A stretch of 64,000 nt of DNA from Desulfobacca acetoxidans DSM 11109 (GCF_000195295.1 NC_015388.1:3130001-3194000), one strand, 5' to 3'; positions 19,042 through 29,048 are shown, counted from the first letter of the stretch. The notes: generated by a model from the sequence alone, not told the origin. Program-made: numbers and translations.

Positions 19042-19578
19042 ATCTTCCTCCTTTTTGCCAGGTCCTTGCTGTTAGAAAAAAGCATCAGCGCGGAGATGGG
19101 TTGAATAGATAATTTCTTGGGTCTTTGTGTTCAGGATGACAACTTGGGATAACCCTTCCTAAAAAGCTGATTATCACTCCTTGGAGGAGTTTATAGAATC
19201 ACCCAAGAAGTCTGCCGGACCCTAATGATAACAATTATTTTCTCGATTCTGCTTTACAGACCTCCTGAAGTTCACCAAGGCCCGGGGGGCAATTTTCATT
19301 GACAATCTTCAAAGCGAGAGATTACCATTCGATAACTGACATGACAAGGTAGGGGAAACATTGATGCCGGCGAAGAAGAAACCTAAGCAAACGGCCAGTG
19401 CCATGTTACCGCTCAGGTTTGCCGAATACCTGCCTCGGAATAAATGTGAGCATCTGATGAAGTATTGTGTTACAATATGCCATAAACCGAATTCTCCCCG
19501 TCTGATCAATGGGTTGAGGTAATTTTATTGTATCAGATTCTTGGAGTTTTCGGACTTTTTTTCACTCAGTTAATTCAT
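19042..19578. other. Divergent intergenic region between the isomerase gene and lepA
   Basis: This 537-bp region must hold the promoters of both divergent genes. A 66-codon minus-strand frame (19309-19509) has no recognisable features and was not accepted. No RNA gene or strong hairpin was recognised. Confidence 0.5.
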
Positions 19579-21378
19579 ATGCCCAATATTCGCAATTTTA
19601 GCATCATAGCCCATATCGATCACGGCAAGTCCACTCTGGCCGACCGTTTGATCCAGCACACCGGCATGGTGGGAGAGCGGGAATTCCGGGATCAGCTCCT
19701 CGATACCATGGACATCGAACGGGAGCGGGGGATTACGATTAAGAGCAATACCATCACCCTACCCTATAAGGCCAAGGATGGGGAGCAGTATGCCCTCAAT
19801 CTCATCGATACCCCCGGACATGTGGATTTTTCCTACGAAGTGAGCCGGGCCCTGGCCTCCTGCGAGGGGGTCCTCCTGGTAGTGGACGCCTCCCAGGGAG
19901 TGCAGGCCCAGACCCTGGCCAATCTCTATCTGGCCATGGAGCATGATCTGGCCATCATTCCGGTAATCAACAAGATCGACCTGCCCTCGGCGGACGTTAA
20001 CATGGTCAAGGAGCAGATCGACCAAGAGCTGGGTCTGGACCCGGAGCTGGCCATTCTGTGTTCTGCCAAGGAGGGGATCGGCATCGAAGCCGTCCTGGAC
20101 GCCATTGTGGCTCAGATCCCGCCCCCTCAAGGTGATCGCGGCAGACCACTTTCGGCTCTCATCTTTGACGCCTACTATGATCCTTACCGGGGGGTCATAG
20201 TTAGTTTTCGGGTGTTTGACGGCGTCCTCAAGGCTGGCGACCTGGTCCGCTTCATGTTTCATAACGCGGTTTATAAGGTGGAGGAAGTAGGTCTCTTTCG
20301 ATTACAGCGGCAGCCGTCGCCCGAACTGGCCGCCGGTATGGTGGGCTATCTCATCGCCGGCATCAAGACCGTTGCCGATACCCGGGTGGGCGACACCATC
20401 ACCCTGGACGCCAACCCTGCAGCGGCGCCCCTACCCGGCTTTAAAGAGGTGAAGCCTGTAGTATTCTCCTCCCTCTATCCGGTTGCCTCAGATGACTATC
20501 AGTCCCTGGCCGAGGCCCTGGAAAAATATAAGCTCAACGATGCCGCCCTGGTCTATACCAAGGACTCCTCCGCCGCTTTAGGTCAGGGTTTCCGCTGCGG
20601 CTTCCTCGGGTTGCTGCACCTGGACATCGTCCAGGAACGTCTGGAGCGTGAGTATAATCAGTCTTTGATCATGACCACCCCCAGTGTCCGCTATAAGTTT
20701 CAGTTGACCGATGGCAGTGAGGCAGCTATTGACAATCCGCAGTTCTATCCCGATCCCGTGCGTATTCAGAAGGCCTTCGAACCCTTTATTCGGGCGGCGC
20801 TCATCATCCCGGAGCGTTATATGGGCGCAGTCATGAAGCTCTGTCTGGAACGACGGGGGGTCAATTCCACTTTCAGCTACCCGTCTCCTGGGCGGATTGA
20901 AATCACCATTGAGTTGCCTCTGGCCGAAGTGGTTTTTGACTTTTATGACCGACTCAAGACCGTTACCCAGGGCTATGGGTCCTTTGATTATGAGCTTATC
21001 GATTACCGGGAGAGCGACCTCGTGAAGTTGGACATATTGGTGAATAGTGAGAAGGTAGATGCTCTCTCTACTATCGTCTTCAAAGACAAGGCTCGGGAGT
21101 GGGGGGTGCGCATCTGCGACCGGCTCAAGGAGGAAATTCCCCGGCAGCAGTTTAAAATTGCCATCCAGGGGGCCGTCGGCGGCAAGATCATCTCACGTTC
21201 CACTATCTCCGCCTTTCGCAAAGACGTTACCGCCAAATGCTATGGCGGCGACATTACCCGCAAACGCAAGCTCCTTGAAAAACAGAAGAAAGGCAAAAAG
21301 CGGATGAAGATGGTCGGCAATATCATGATTCCTCAGAGCGCCTTTGTGGCGGTACTCCGGAGTGAGACGGAGGATTGA
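19579..21378 (+). CDS. lepA: Elongation factor 4 (LepA)
   Basis: A 599-residue ribosome-associated translational GTPase thought to act in back-translocation or initiation quality control at the inner membrane. G1 is [10 protein letters not shown]2 lies in ERERGIT, G3 is DTPGHVDF, G4 is NKIDLP and G5 is SAKEGIG. Domains II, III and V follow, and the LepA-specific C-terminal domain contains [20 protein letters not shown] and ends with the basic [16 protein letters not shown] stretch. The ATG at 19579 gives the normal [18 protein letters not shown] start; the longer frame adds 17 hydrophobic residues without a ribosome-binding site. Length is normal. Confidence 0.97.
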   Translation: MPNIRNFSIIAHIDHGKSTLADRLIQHTGMVGEREFRDQLLDTMDIERERGITIKSNTITLPYKAKDGEQYALNLIDTPGHVDFSYEVSRALASCEGVLLVVDASQGVQAQTLANLYLAMEHDLAIIPVINKIDLPSADVNMVKEQIDQELGLDPELAILCSAKEGIGIEAVLDAIVAQIPPPQGDRGRPLSALIFDAYYDPYRGVIVSFRVFDGVLKAGDLVRFMFHNAVYKVEEVGLFRLQRQPSPELAAGMVGYLIAGIKTVADTRVGDTITLDANPAAAPLPGFKEVKPVVFSSLYPVASDDYQSLAEALEKYKLNDAALVYTKDSSAALGQGFRCGFLGLLHLDIVQERLEREYNQSLIMTTPSVRYKFQLTDGSEAAIDNPQFYPDPVRIQKAFEPFIRAALIIPERYMGAVMKLCLERRGVNSTFSYPSPGRIEITIELPLAEVVFDFYDRLKTVTQGYGSFDYELIDYRESDLVKLDILVNSEKVDALSTIVFKDKAREWGVRICDRLKEEIPRQQFKIAIQGAVGGKIISRSTISAFRKDVTAKCYGGDITRKRKLLEKQKKGKKRMKMVGNIMIPQSAFVAVLRSETED

Positions 21379-21457
21379 TTATTTTTTGGGGTTCGGTTAC
21401 CAACCTAACCAATAAGAATGATCCACTTTATGAATTGATTACAAGTGGTAAATACTA

Positions 21458-22366
21458 CTATGCAAGTTTATGCTTGGCAGGTTTAATTTTGTACAATTCA
21501 TGATCTTCTTGAACTGAAGAAGCGCTGCTCATCGAAGCTTTTTCAAATATTAAATTGGTCCGTGAAAAAAGATCGGTATTTTCGACTTTCAGGTATTTTG
21601 CTGCAAGCTTACAATAATCCGGATCGACTTCTATACCAATGCTGTTACGTTTAGTTCTCATAGCGGCAATCATGGTTGTTCCTGAGCCACAAAATGGATC
21701 AAGAACCGTATCATTGACAAATGAGAACATCCGGATAAGTCGGGTGGCCAGTTCCAAGGGGAAGGGCGCCGGATGATGCCTGGTAGAGGCACCGGGAATA
21801 TGCCAGATCTGCTTAAACCATTGATTAAATTTTTCTTTTGATATTTTGCTTTCATTCCTTTGGTAATCCGATGGTTTTCGGTATCCTCCGGGTTTTCGCT
21901 GCATGAGGATAAATTCCATATCGTTTTTTATTATCGCATTAGGTTCATACGGTTTACCTAAGAACTTGGAACCGTTGGCGACTTCATAAGAGGCATTGGC
22001 AATCTTATGCCAAATGATGGGGTTAAGATTGTCGAAGCCGATCTTCCGACATGTAACACAAATATCGGCATGAAGCGGGAAAACCAGGTGCCTGCCAAAA
22101 GCGCGCCTGGCCACGCAGACGTCACCAACGACGCAGACAAGTCGGCCGCCGGGTACAAAAACCCGAAAAACCTGCCTCCAGACTTTTTCAAGCTCGTTAA
22201 GAAAGGTTTCATAATTTTTAAAATGTCCCAATTGGTCCGGATTCTCATTATAATGTTTGAGATTCCAATATGGCGGAGAGGTGACGACGAGATGTATAGA
22301 TTCATCTTCCAAGAAAGATAAATCTCGAGCGTCACCATTGATCAGTCTGTGGAATGGAGACACCAT
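21458..22366 (-). CDS. Orphan DNA methyltransferase (N4-cytosine or N6-adenine)
   Basis: The 302-residue enzyme has catalytic motif IV TSPPYW near residue 30 and the AdoMet-binding motif I DPFCGSGTT near residue 220, in the IV-before-I order of beta-class methyltransferases. SPPYW is more common in N4-cytosine enzymes. The middle part (LNPIIWHKIANASYEVANG, FILMQRKPGGYRKPSD) is the likely target-recognition region. No restriction endonuclease lies next to it. It may be a solitary regulatory or protective methylase, or a remnant of a restriction-modification system. The target sequence cannot be read from the protein. Confidence 0.88.
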   Translation of the reverse strand: MVSPFHRLINGDARDLSFLEDESIHLVVTSPPYWNLKHYNENPDQLGHFKNYETFLNELEKVWRQVFRVFVPGGRLVCVVGDVCVARRAFGRHLVFPLHADICVTCRKIGFDNLNPIIWHKIANASYEVANGSKFLGKPYEPNAIIKNDMEFILMQRKPGGYRKPSDYQRNESKISKEKFNQWFKQIWHIPGASTRHHPAPFPLELATRLIRMFSFVNDTVLDPFCGSGTTMIAAMRTKRNSIGIEVDPDYCKLAAKYLKVENTDLFSRTNLIFEKASMSSASSVQEDHELYKIKPAKHKLA

Positions 22367-22576
22367 CGTTTATAGACAAGAAGCCACATGGGCAGCTAAG
22401 ACTTTCCCCGCCTTGCTCCTGTTTCCTCTTTTGTTCAGAGCGGGTCTGCCAGTAGCGGCTGACTGCTTCGGAGATGAGAATGGGCAGATTTAACATAAAT
22501 TAGAAATGCCTATGTTCTGACGCAGGAGACGCCGCGCTTTTCCGGATTAAGCATTCGGATTCCAAGGAATAAGGTT

Positions 22577-22593
22577 GCCAAGCTCAGCTTGGC
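22577..22593. repeat. Short perfect palindrome in the gap after the methyltransferase start
   Basis: GCCAAGCT-C-AGCTTGGC is a perfect 8-bp inverted repeat in the 288-bp gap 22367-22654. It lacks a T-run, so it looks more like a dispersed repeat than a terminator. Confidence 0.5.
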
Positions 22594-22654
22594 GCATAAG
22601 TTGGGTTCCCAAGCATAAATTGTGAATCAGAGCAAAAGTTTAATGGCGATTATT

Positions 22655-22912
22655 TTACTCCCTTCCAAGCCGAAGACCCAAATGCCGCTGGAAAATATTT
22701 TTCAGGCGTCCCTCCCACCCACCATTACCGTAATCAAAAGCGTAACGCGGAATTTTTTCCAAGTCTTGCATAGTTAGTGTCAGATCGCCCGTAGCACGGT
22801 TTGTATTTTTTTGCAAGTGAATAAGGAAACTCTGATAACCGCCATCATGTCGGGTCGTAGGGTCTTGACGGAATAGAATATCCCTCTCTGTTTGATTGAG
22901 TATGATTTGCAT
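22655..22912 (-). CDS. Small conserved-looking protein of unknown function
   Basis: An 85-residue soluble protein starting MQIILNQTERDILFRQDP. It has a mixed charged composition, a Gly-Gly-Tyr turn (RHDGGYQSFLIHLQKN) and a C-terminal basic helix (GWEGRLKNIFQRHLGLRLG). I do not recognise the family. It has a plausible GGAGG (minus strand TTGGAGGTTC) about 10 bases upstream. It lies between the orphan methyltransferase and the third TA module and might be another accessory gene; no function can be assigned. Confidence 0.55.
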   Translation of the reverse strand: MQIILNQTERDILFRQDPTTRHDGGYQSFLIHLQKNTNRATGDLTLTMQDLEKIPRYAFDYGNGGWEGRLKNIFQRHLGLRLGRE

Positions 22913-23012
22913 AAAGAACCTCCAAGATCCATAGACTTTGTATAACAGTGTTTATACAATCTAGAGAGGAAAACTATGGGTTTGATCCATAATTTTAAAA
23001 ATTAATCATCAA

Positions 23013-23042
23013 CTACACCGCAAAAACCCACAGGCCCGGCAG
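23013..23042 (-). repeat. Partial copy of the nrdJ 3' end downstream of TA module 3
   Basis: Thirty bases match 23671-23700, the end of nrdJ, with one mismatch. Read in the nrdJ frame the copy codes R-A-C-G-F-L-R-C-S and then TGA, while the real gene codes R-A-C-G-F-S-R-C-S and then TAA. The copy therefore keeps frame, last residues and stop codon position, with different synonymous bases. It begins 4 bases after the toxin stop codon. Confidence 0.88.
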
Positions 23043-23046
23043 CAAT

Positions 23047-23313
23047 TTATAATTTGCGGTACGCTTTCCCTCTAGGTTGAATGGTGACAATATAAATATT
23101 GGACGATGATTCTTGGATTTCATAGATAATGCGCCAGTCGCCGAACCGGGAGTAGCGCTGGCCAACGACCATAATGAGTGGTTTGGATACGTTTGGGGAA
23201 AGCGGGTCGAGGGCCAATTCGTCAATCCGGGCCTGCAAGCGCTTTTTGGTTGTCTGGTCGAGATTTTTTAGGATCTTGGCGGCCCGGTGCGATAATTCGG
23301 CGCCATACCTCAC
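23047..23313 (-). CDS. RelE/ParE-superfamily toxin (TA module 3)
   Basis: An 88-residue basic protein with the RelE pattern: LSHRAAKILKNLDQTTKKRLQ helices, an LALDP turn, then QRYSRFGDWRIIYEI and a final strand IYIVTIQPRGKAYRKL. The conserved R.GDWRI.YEI core is typical of RelE-like ribosome-dependent mRNA endonucleases. It overlaps the upstream antitoxin by 4 bases (23310-23313). It belongs to a different subfamily from the toxins at 2856 and 13069. The gene is intact. The bases directly after its stop codon are a partial copy of the nrdJ end. Confidence 0.87.
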   Translation of the reverse strand: MRYGAELSHRAAKILKNLDQTTKKRLQARIDELALDPLSPNVSKPLIMVVGQRYSRFGDWRIIYEIQESSSNIYIVTIQPRGKAYRKL

Positions 23314-23573
23314 AGATTGTTTTCCTTCTTAAAGTCAGTCCACAAGACCGTTTCTCCCCGGCGGATTTCCTCCAAGCCGGCTTGAATATCGGCCAGATCC
23401 TCGGGTGAAAATACTTCTTCTTCGAAGTATTCCTGGTTGTAAAGAATCTCGATAAATCTCACCAATAAATCGCGATTTTGGCCCATAACAATCGCCTCAA
23501 CCTTTTTCATGAGATTTTCGAGATATTGCGGGGTCAAGGTTTCCTTCAGACTCGCTTCACTATCTAATGCCAT
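23310..23573 (-). CDS. Putative antitoxin (TA module 3)
   Basis: About 87 residues from MALDSEASLKETL; an ATG four codons earlier is also possible. It is strongly acidic, with an EEEVFSPEDLADIQAGLEEI segment and a hydrophobic helix, and lies directly upstream of and overlapping a RelE-like toxin. It resembles small helical antitoxins found with RelE toxins, but I see no named DNA-binding domain. It sits about 95 bases after the nrdJ stop codon in the same direction, so it could also receive read-through from nrdJ. Confidence 0.72.
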   Translation of the reverse strand: MALDSEASLKETLTPQYLENLMKKVEAIVMGQNRDLLVRFIEILYNQEYFEEEVFSPEDLADIQAGLEEIRRGETVLWTDFKKENNL

Positions 23574-23666
23574 ATTAGCCCCCAAGTCTGACGATGTAAT
23601 AACACATTAGATTTTATCAGGAAAACTCCAAAGACGGGAGGCGCGGCACTTTTCCGCCCGTGCTCT

Positions 23667-25889
23667 TTAGCTACACCGCGAAAACCCACAGGCCCGGCAG
23701 ACGATGCAGCCGCCTTCGTGCTCGACGGCGCCGCCGCAGTCGGGGCAGGACCCCATGGCGACTCCCTCTTCTTTTTCCGCGGCCAGATTTACTTCGGCCA
23801 CCCCGGCCAGGACTTTGGAGATGGCATCCGGGCAGGAGAGCACCTGGCCGCCGTTGGACCAATGGGGATTGGGGCAGCGGATGCCGCTGATCTGTTTGAT
23901 GATGGCGTCCAATTTGACGCCGGCCCGCAAGGCCAGGGAGATGAGCCGACCGGTGGATTCAATCTGAGAAGAGGCGCAGCCGCCGGTTTTGCCCATCTGA
24001 GCAAAGACTTCGCAAAATCCCAGGTCATCTTTATTCACGGTAACGTAGAGTTTGCCGCAGCCGGTATTGATCACTTCAGTGACGCCGGTGGTGCGAGCGG
24101 GCCTCGGTCGAGGGGCGATATATTGTTTTTCGGGCGGTTTTTCCTGGCCAAAGCTCAGCACCTGCTGGTCGCGGCTGCGGTCGCGGTAGATGGTGATGCC
24201 CTTCAAACCTAGTTCGTAGGCCAAAAGATAGACCTGGCGGACGTCTTCGGGAGAGGCGGAGGCCGGGAAGTTGACGGTCTTGGAGACAGCATTGTCGGTG
24301 TACTTTTGAAAGGCCGCCTGAATCCGTACATGCCATTGGGGGGTGATGTCGTGCGCCGTAACAAACAGGCGTCGGATGTCCTTGGGGATTTCCTTCAGAT
24401 CCCGGATAGAACCGGTTTGGGCAATCTGCCGCATCAATTCGCCGTTGTAAAACCCGCGGCGGCGGGCCACATCCTCAAAGTAGGGATGCACCTCCAGTAA
24501 TTCGGCGCCGTCCAGTACCCGGCGGACGAAAGAGATGCCAAACAGGGGTTCGATGCCACTGGAACACCCGGCGATGATGCTGATAGTGCCGGTGGGAGCA
24601 ATCGTGGTGGTGGTGGCGTTCCGCATCCGACCCTTGCCATTGCCGGTATCGTAGATGCTCCCGGGAAAATTGGGAAAATTGCCCCGCTTCTCGGCCAACT
24701 CGGCAGAGGCGGCCTTTGATTCCCGTTGAATGAATGACATCACCTCCTCCGCCACCTTCACGGCCGCTTCGGAATTGTAGGAGATGCCCAGATAGAGCAG
24801 CATATCTGCAAAACCCATAACGCCCAAACCGATCTTTCGATTTTTCATGGTCGCTTCCTCAATCTGCGGCAGTGGGAAGCGGTTGGCGTCGATGACGTTG
24901 TCCAGAAAGTGCACCGAAGCCCAGACAACCTCTTTTAGGGTAGCGAAGTTGACGGCCCCGTTTTTGACCATCTGGGCTAGATTGATAGAACCGAGATTAC
25001 AGGATTCATAGGGCAGGAGAGGCTGTTCCCCGCATGGATTGGTGGACTCAATGAGACCAACGTGGGGAATAGGATTGCCGCGGTTGACCTGATCAAGAAA
25101 GATAAGGCCGGGTTCGCCGGTTGACCAGGCGCTCTGCACAATGAGGTCAAAGAGAACCGCAGCCTTGACCGAGCGCACCGGCTGCTGGGTCCGGGGATTG
25201 AGCAGGGCAAAGTCCTCGCCGTTGATTACAGCCTGCATGAAGGCGTCAGTGACGGCCACCGAAATATTGAAGTTCGTTAATTTATCGGTTTGGTTTTTAC
25301 AGGTGATGAACTTTTCGATATCGGGGTGATCCACTCTGAGAATTGCCATATTGGCCCCCCGCCGGGTCCCCCCCTGTTTAATGGTTTCAGTGGCCACATC
25401 AAAGATATTCATGAAAGAAATGGGCCCTGAGGCCACGCCTTTGGTGGAGAGCACCCGGTCATTTTCAGGCCGGATGCGCGAGAACGAAAAACCCGTACCC
25501 CCGCCACTCTTATGGATCAAGGCGGTATTCTTGATGGCGTCAAAGATACTGCTGATATCGTCATCCACCGGCAGCACAAAACAGGCGGATAACTGCCCCA
25601 ACTCGCGGCCGGCATTCATCAGAGTAGGAGAATTGGGCATAAAAGATCTAGACGCCATGAGATGGTAAAAACACCGCGTCGTTTCTTCAATATCAGCCTC
25701 CGGGTCGTAGCAGCGGTCAACCTCCGCTATGGTTTTGGCCACCCGCAAAAACATATCGACCGGCTGTTCACAGACGTCACCGTGGTCGTCCTTTTTTAGA
25801 TATCTTTTTTTCAGGACCGTCACGGCGTTGGGAGTCAAGAAAATATCTTCCGACAATAGTGATGTCACCAAACCTGCCTCCATGGCCAC
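23667..25889 (-). CDS. nrdJ: Adenosylcobalamin-dependent ribonucleotide reductase (class II)
   Basis: The 740-residue enzyme reduces ribonucleotides to deoxyribonucleotides using a B12-derived radical and needs no oxygen. Key sites are the redox Cys in [10 protein letters not shown], the [20 protein letters not shown] active-site stretch (the radical Cys and Glu in NPCGE, plus SCNLGSIN), [13 protein letters not shown], and [17 protein letters not shown]. The C-terminal tail has a Cys-rich ribbon (CPDCGG ... CIVCRACGF) that probably relays reducing power. No nrdB-like partner is present, as expected for class II. Two NrdR-type boxes lie upstream. The last 30 bases are duplicated beyond the TA module that follows. 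Confidence 0.96.
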   Translation of the reverse strand: MAMEAGLVTSLLSEDIFLTPNAVTVLKKRYLKKDDHGDVCEQPVDMFLRVAKTIAEVDRCYDPEADIEETTRCFYHLMASRSFMPNSPTLMNAGRELGQLSACFVLPVDDDISSIFDAIKNTALIHKSGGGTGFSFSRIRPENDRVLSTKGVASGPISFMNIFDVATETIKQGGTRRGANMAILRVDHPDIEKFITCKNQTDKLTNFNISVAVTDAFMQAVINGEDFALLNPRTQQPVRSVKAAVLFDLIVQSAWSTGEPGLIFLDQVNRGNPIPHVGLIESTNPCGEQPLLPYESCNLGSINLAQMVKNGAVNFATLKEVVWASVHFLDNVIDANRFPLPQIEEATMKNRKIGLGVMGFADMLLYLGISYNSEAAVKVAEEVMSFIQRESKAASAELAEKRGNFPNFPGSIYDTGNGKGRMRNATTTTIAPTGTISIIAGCSSGIEPLFGISFVRRVLDGAELLEVHPYFEDVARRRGFYNGELMRQIAQTGSIRDLKEIPKDIRRLFVTAHDITPQWHVRIQAAFQKYTDNAVSKTVNFPASASPEDVRQVYLLAYELGLKGITIYRDRSRDQQVLSFGQEKPPEKQYIAPRPRPARTTGVTEVINTGCGKLYVTVNKDDLGFCEVFAQMGKTGGCASSQIESTGRLISLALRAGVKLDAIIKQISGIRCPNPHWSNGGQVLSCPDAISKVLAGVAEVNLAAEKEEGVAMGSCPDCGGAVEHEGGCIVCRACGFSRCS

Positions 25890-25932
25890 CTCCTCGCGAA
25901 CTATTTGCTAACCGGGTATGGATAGAATCGAT

Positions 25933-25979
25933 ATACTATATATTGTATTAAGATTATAATAATATACTATATATTAGCA
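25933..25979 (-). promoter_or_regulatory. Tandem NrdR boxes upstream of nrdJ
   Basis: Two copies of ATACTATATATT (25933-25944 and 25964-25975) are 31 bases apart, three helical turns, starting 44 bases before the nrdJ start codon. They match the core of the NrdR box consensus (ACACTATATATTGTGT-like). NrdR represses ribonucleotide reductase genes when dATP is abundant. The nrdR gene is not in the window. Confidence 0.8.
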
Positions 25980-26005
25980 TGTCAAGGTTTTTTTTATTTC
26001 TAGTA

Positions 26006-26032
26006 TTGACAAAAGAATCCACTATTTATAAT
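26006..26032 (+). promoter_or_regulatory. Promoter of the alpha/beta hydrolase gene
   Basis: Consensus TTGACA (26006-26011) and TATAAT (26027-26032) are 15 bases apart; TAATGT at 26029 would give 17. They lie 36 bases before the start codon and diverge from nrdJ. Confidence 0.5.
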
Positions 26033-26067
26033 GTGGTTATGAATCTTGTTAAAAAAATCCAGACAAT

Positions 26068-26847
26068 TTGGCGAGCCTCAGGTTGCCGACCGGTTTCAAT
26101 TACTTGGAGAGAGGTCAGGGAAAACCGGCGGTTCTCTGCCTCCATGGCCTTTTTGGCAGTCCGGAGAATTGGCAATCAGTAATGGAGGAGTTAGAGGACG
26201 AGTTTCACCTGATTTCCCTTTTTCTGCCCCTGCACTATAGGGACGGGGTGTTATCTTCTAAAACGCCGACCATCGATCAACTTACTGTATATATTGCAGA
26301 TTTTCTAAGTTATAAAGGAATTGATAAAGTTGCAATCTGCGGCAATTCCTTAGGCGGCCAGGTGGCCATTGATTTTAGTCGACGGTTTGAAGAACGGGTT
26401 AAAGCCTTAATCCTCACGGGTAGCGCCGGTTTGTTGGAGCGAAACCTTGCTGGCGGAAAATTTATTCGCGTCTCGCGGAAGTTCATCGCGCAGCAGGCCG
26501 CTATGGTACTCTTCAACCCATCGATTATTACCCCCGCCTTTATTGAAGATATCTATGCTACTCTATCGGATCGGCGGCAAAGGTTGTTTCTGGTACGGTT
26601 GGCGAAGGCGGCAAGCAATTTTGAGGTTAAATCCCTCTTACCACAACTGAAGGGGCCGGTGTTGCTCATTTGGGGCCGCAATGACCGGATCACACCGCCT
26701 GAAGTGGCATATGAATTTCTGGCAGGTCTCCAGCGGGCGGAATTAGCTTTCATTGACTCTTGCGGGCATTCACCGCCGCTAGAGCAGCCGAGACTTTTCG
26801 GAAAAAAGCTAAGACATTTTTTAAAAAATCTCCACCTTGAACAATAG
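26068..26847 (+). CDS. Alpha/beta-fold hydrolase
   Basis: A 259-residue single-domain hydrolase. The oxyanion segment is LCLHGLFGSPENW, the nucleophile elbow GNSLGG holds the catalytic Ser, the acid is Asp in WGRNDRITPP and the base is His in CGHSPPLEQP. Substrate is unknown; esterases, C-C hydrolases and lipases share this layout. The start appears to be TTG, because an in-frame stop lies at 26050 and no ATG precedes the first beta strand. It stands between nrdJ and the exporter genes and has its own promoter. Confidence 0.85.
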   Translation: MASLRLPTGFNYLERGQGKPAVLCLHGLFGSPENWQSVMEELEDEFHLISLFLPLHYRDGVLSSKTPTIDQLTVYIADFLSYKGIDKVAICGNSLGGQVAIDFSRRFEERVKALILTGSAGLLERNLAGGKFIRVSRKFIAQQAAMVLFNPSIITPAFIEDIYATLSDRRQRLFLVRLAKAASNFEVKSLLPQLKGPVLLIWGRNDRITPPEVAYEFLAGLQRAELAFIDSCGHSPPLEQPRLFGKKLRHFLKNLHLEQ

Positions 26848-26939
26848 ATTCGCACATCACGTTTCTAGTCTATAACGCTTATGGCAATGGTGATGTAAGC
26901 ACTGTAGCATACCAGGGGGGAAATGGGCCGGAAAACCAT

Positions 26940-27959
26940 ATGAAGAGAACATTTATGGCTGCCCTCGTGGCGCTCTGTATTATACTGGCTGGCGTCGGTT
27001 ATTGGCAGTTCTGGCGGATTCATAATGGTCCACCAGGGCAGCTCAGGCTCATGGGTCACATCGAGGCGACGGAGACGGATCTAGCCTTTAAGGTTCCTGG
27101 CATTATTGCAAAAATCAACTTTCAGGAGGGGGATTACCTTCAGATTGGCCAGGTGGTGGCTGAATTAGACGCCAAGGACTTACGGGATGAAGTGGCGGCC
27201 GCCGAGGCTCGAGTGGGTGCCGCTCAAGCTGTCCTGAAACGATTCCTGACCGGCTCCCGAGTGCAAGAGATAGCTGAAGCCAGGGCTGCAGTGCTCCAGG
27301 CCCAGGCTGATCTGGAAAACAAGAGGCTGGATAACAGCCGCATGGAAGGGCTCTTAAAACGTGGAGCAGTGCCAGTGTCACGTCGGGACAGCGCCCGGGC
27401 GGCCTACCTGATGGCAGAAGAGGTATTGCGGCGAGCCGAAGAAAATTACAGTTTGGTTAAAGAGGGACCTCGCAAGGAAGACATTGATCAGGCCAAAGCA
27501 GAGCTGAAGCAGGCGCAGGCCAACCTGGAGTTGACCCAGACCCGGTTAAACTATGCCACTCTGACGGCGCCGGTTAATGGGGTGGTCCTGGCCCGACCGG
27601 CCGAACCGGGAGAGGTGGCAGCTATCGGCAGTATTATTTTAACCACCGGAGATCTTGACAACGTATATTTGGAGGCCTATATTCCCGAACTCGATCTGGC
27701 CCGGGTGCGCTTAGGTCAGAAAGCGGTTGTGACAACTGATTCTTATCCTGACAAAAAATACGCCGGCTGGGTCTCCTTTATCAACGCCAAGGCCGAATTC
27801 ACCCCAAAAACCGTGGAGACTTTTAAGGAACGGGTGGCATTGGTCTATCGTACTAAAATTCGCGTAGAAAATCCCCATTATGAGCTTAAACCTGGGATGC
27901 CGGCCGAAGCTGTGATCCTCCTGGAAGATAACCACACCGGTGCACGTTATTCACGTTAA
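26940..27959 (+). CDS. HlyD/YbhG-type membrane fusion protein of an ABC exporter
   Basis: A 339-residue periplasmic adaptor anchored by an N-terminal helix (MKRTFMAALVALCIILAGVG). It has a split lipoyl/barrel-sandwich domain (GHIEATETDLAFKVPGIIAK and TAPVNGVVLARPAEPGEVA), a coiled-coil hairpin between (residues about 80-200) and a C-terminal beta-barrel. It would connect the inner-membrane permeases encoded downstream to an outer-membrane channel. Gene order (adaptor, two ATPases, two permeases) matches E. coli ybhGFSR, a drug or cation exporter. The stop overlaps the next gene by 20 bases. Confidence 0.88.
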   Translation: MKRTFMAALVALCIILAGVGYWQFWRIHNGPPGQLRLMGHIEATETDLAFKVPGIIAKINFQEGDYLQIGQVVAELDAKDLRDEVAAAEARVGAAQAVLKRFLTGSRVQEIAEARAAVLQAQADLENKRLDNSRMEGLLKRGAVPVSRRDSARAAYLMAEEVLRRAEENYSLVKEGPRKEDIDQAKAELKQAQANLELTQTRLNYATLTAPVNGVVLARPAEPGEVAAIGSIILTTGDLDNVYLEAYIPELDLARVRLGQKAVVTTDSYPDKKYAGWVSFINAKAEFTPKTVETFKERVALVYRTKIRVENPHYELKPGMPAEAVILLEDNHTGARYSR

Positions 27960-28926
27960 GGGTCTAACCAAACGCTTCGGCACCTTGGTCGCAGTCGATA
28001 ATCTCACCCTGACGGTGGCAAAGGGCGAATCATTTGCCTTGGTGGGACCGGATGGCGCCGGAAAGACTACGACTATCCGATTGCTCTGCGGCATCATGGA
28101 CCCGGACAGCGGTTGGGGTAAGGTATTGACCTATGATACGATTCGGGAAACGGAGCGTATTAAAGATCGGATCGGTTATATGCCACAGCGCTTCGGACTC
28201 TATGACGATCTCACTGTGGCCGAGAATCTGGCTTTTTATGCAGATATTTATCGGGTGCCGAAGGATCTGCGCCGGGGTCGAACCAAGGAATTACTTGAGT
28301 TTGCCAGGTTGGAGCAGTTTCAATCCCGCCTGGCAGCCAAGCTCTCCGGCGGCATGCGTCAGAAACTGGGGTTGATCTGTACCCTGGTACACCGGCCGGA
28401 GATTATCTTCCTGGACGAACCGACCTTTGGCGTCGATCCGGTTTCTCGCCGGGAATTCTGGCAGATATTGTATCAACTTCAGCTCTCCGGCATCACCATC
28501 TTCCTGTCTACCTCTTATATGGACGAAGCCGAAAGAGCACACCGGGTGGGCCTGCTGCATCGCGGGCGCCTGTTGTTGACCGACACTCCCCGATCCGTCC
28601 GCGCCAGTTTTCAGGGAGAGCTCCTTGAACTGAAAAATGCCGAGCTCCACAAGATCAAAAAAATACTGGATGACCATCCTTTGGTACAGCAGACGTATCT
28701 GATGGGCGAGCGGTTGATGATCACCGTTGACCAGAGTACACGGGCACTCGCCACCTTGCAGCAGTATCTGGCCGCCAGCGGCATCAGCGATGTAATTTTG
28801 AAGACTGCCGAACCGGGATTGGAGGATGTCTTCGTCCAGATAATACGCTGCCGCGAAGAAGAGACGAGGAGTTTGGAAAAAGGTAATACGGCAAGGCCGG
28901 ATAAATTAGCCGACCCTGATAATTGA
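27940..28926 (+). CDS. ABC exporter ATPase, YbhF N-half type
   Basis: A 328-residue nucleotide-binding protein starting at GTG inside the end of the adaptor gene. Walker A is GPDGAGKTT, the signature is LSGGMRQKLG and Walker B is IIFLDEPTFGVD, followed by the switch region in which STSYMDEAER replaces the usual His. A C-terminal extension (about residues 225-328) is typical of drug-exporter ATPases. In E. coli YbhF this domain is fused to the one encoded next; here the halves are separate genes, so the pump is likely a heterodimer of the two. Confidence 0.9.
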   Translation: MHVIHVKGLTKRFGTLVAVDNLTLTVAKGESFALVGPDGAGKTTTIRLLCGIMDPDSGWGKVLTYDTIRETERIKDRIGYMPQRFGLYDDLTVAENLAFYADIYRVPKDLRRGRTKELLEFARLEQFQSRLAAKLSGGMRQKLGLICTLVHRPEIIFLDEPTFGVDPVSRREFWQILYQLQLSGITIFLSTSYMDEAERAHRVGLLHRGRLLLTDTPRSVRASFQGELLELKNAELHKIKKILDDHPLVQQTYLMGERLMITVDQSTRALATLQQYLAASGISDVILKTAEPGLEDVFVQIIRCREEETRSLEKGNTARPDKLADPDN

Positions 28927-29048
28927 AATTCCATCAGGTAGCGCAGACCTCCTGGTAGCGGCCTGATACCAGCAAATCCGTTTATCCTTTAGATAGATGA
29001 GAGGCCTTCGCAGCCGCTTATCTTTCATGGCTGGGGAGCCATTCAACC

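Noticed and set aside
19309-19509. 66-codon minus-strand frame upstream of lepA
   Set aside because: No recognisable domain, no clear ribosome-binding site and no operon partner; probably chance in a promoter region.
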